Assembly (NCBI GenBank): GCA_900770685.1
Contig: CAAGLC010000060.1
Span: forward strand, 1-5,097
Reading direction: 5' to 3'
DNA: 5,097 bases
Source: Clostridia bacterium
GTDB taxonomy: Bacteria; Bacillota; Clostridia; Christensenellales; Borkfalkiaceae
The notes below the pieces were generated by a model, which saw only the letters and a program-made list of their open reading frames with translations, was not told the origin of the DNA and did not search any database. The position numbers and the translations under genes are program-made. This document shows, one piece after another, positions 4,562 to 5,097 of the stretch. The first letter of the stretch is position 1. Each line of letters starts with the position of its first letter.

Positions 4562-5097
4562 ATGGGATTTGATAAAATTGTAATTTTAGTACTTTTTATC
4601 TTAACATACGTGATGATTATCGCATTGCCTAATCATAAGACGTGGACGACCGGCGCAGTAGCCTTAGTTGCATCTGTATTTTTAATAATACAAGGTCAGT
4701 TTAAGGTGATAGATCCTATTGCTAACATAAAATACGACGTAGTGTTTATGTTAGCGGGAATAATGTTGACGGTCGGCGTCTTTGCAGAGAGCAATATGCC
4801 CAATTTAATTGCGGATAAGTTAATGAGTAAAGCGCCTAGCGCAATGGTTGCAATAGTAGTTGTGTCGTTACTTAGTGGAATTATTTCGGCTTTCGTAGAT
4901 AACGTTGCAACCGTATTGATGCTTGCGCCAATCGGCTTGTCAATTTCTAAAAAATTAAAGGTTTCGCCAATTCCCGTTTTAATTTCAATAGCAGTATCTT
5001 CAAACTTGCAAGGCGCTGCAACGTTAATCGGTGATACCACTTCAATAATGTTAGCAGACGCAGTTGGAATGAGTTTCTTCGACTTTTTCTTCTTTAA
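4562..5097 (+). CDS. SLC13/ArsB-like (CitMHS, ion transporter superfamily) permease, 3' truncated, under Mn2+ riboswitch control
   Basis: The first 178 residues of a multi-span inner-membrane transporter are present; the frame stays open to the window end. Hydrophobic segments lie at about 4-23, 29-44, 58-74, 93-128 and 136-158. Two family signatures are visible: SAFVDNVATVLMLAP (109-123), like the SAFLDN-TVLLLVP of ArsB/NhaD/CitM proteins, and SSNLQGAATLIGDTTSIM (146-163), like the SNIGGTATLIGDPPN re-entrant loop. Here TTS replaces the usual PPN. Complete relatives are about 370-430 residues, so about half is missing. Superfamily members move oxyanions, carboxylates, arsenite or Na+/H+; sequence alone does not give the substrate. 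The Mn2+ riboswitch 28 bases upstream argues for Mn2+ export or Mn-linked ion balance. The start has a strong site, GGAAGGG (4548-4554), seven bases from the ATG. Confidence 0.87.
   Translation, partial: MGFDKIVILVLFILTYVMIIALPNHKTWTTGAVALVASVFLIIQGQFKVIDPIANIKYDVVFMLAGIMLTVGVFAESNMPNLIADKLMSKAPSAMVAIVVVSLLSGIISAFVDNVATVLMLAPIGLSISKKLKVSPIPVLISIAVSSNLQGAATLIGDTTSIMLADAVGMSFFDFFFF

Noticed and set aside
4696..5040. Minus-strand open frame of 114 codons inside the permease
   Set aside because: It is antisense to the permease, whose plus-strand frame carries clear SAF-DN and SSN-LIGD signatures and a strong ribosome site.
4562..5097. Naming the permease arsB (arsenite efflux)
   Set aside because: There is no ArsR, ArsC or other arsenic gene nearby, regulation is by a Mn2+ riboswitch, and the loop motif differs. 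A family-level name is safer.
1..5097. CRISPR arrays, tRNA or rRNA genes, insertion sequences and prophage genes
   Set aside because: I saw no repeated spacers, cloverleaf, rRNA-like sequence, transposase or terminal repeats. Apart from the riboswitch, all gaps are under 140 bases and contain only the elements listed.

Overview
The window is AT-rich bacterial DNA with a low-GC Firmicutes (Clostridia-like) gene set: a ClpC-type ATPase, SpoVG, MurC, an LDH-fold dehydrogenase and a yybP-ykoY manganese riboswitch. The strong purine-rich ribosome sites and the anaerobe-style genes fit a clostridial, probably uncultured, organism; nothing here fixes the genus. The first 19 bases are not biological. 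They match the 3' end of the Illumina TruSeq read-1 adapter, so this is a raw contig end and the first gene is cut there.

Layout: 20-556 is the C-terminal quarter of clpC. 635-1432 is a TIM-barrel protein of the sugar-phosphate isomerase/epimerase type on the same strand. A near-perfect long hairpin with T-tracts on both strands (1462-1511) ends this unit and also the convergent spoVG gene (1815-1543, minus strand). spoVG and murC (1949-3313) diverge from an A/T-tract-rich intergenic region that holds a good extended -10 promoter for spoVG. murC is followed by a gene of the L-lactate/malate dehydrogenase family (3412-4380) with its own likely promoter and a strong Shine-Dalgarno site. After it come a complete yybP-ykoY Mn2+ riboswitch (4402-4507), its overlapping intrinsic terminator (to 4534), and the first 178 codons of an SLC13/ArsB-like (ion transporter superfamily) permease that runs off the window.

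The genes are mostly housekeeping: protein quality control, cell-wall precursor synthesis, a sporulation/RNA-binding regulator, and fermentation or redox balance. The most interesting part is the 3' end. A textbook Mn2+-sensing ON switch, with the 3' strand of P1 lying entirely inside the 5' arm of the terminator, controls a permease family that is not one of the classic Mn exporters (MntP, TerC, P-type ATPase). This makes the permease a candidate for manganese export or Mn-linked ion homeostasis. Second, the dehydrogenase carries Arg at the residue that separates malate from lactate dehydrogenases while otherwise looking LDH-like, so its substrate should not be assumed.
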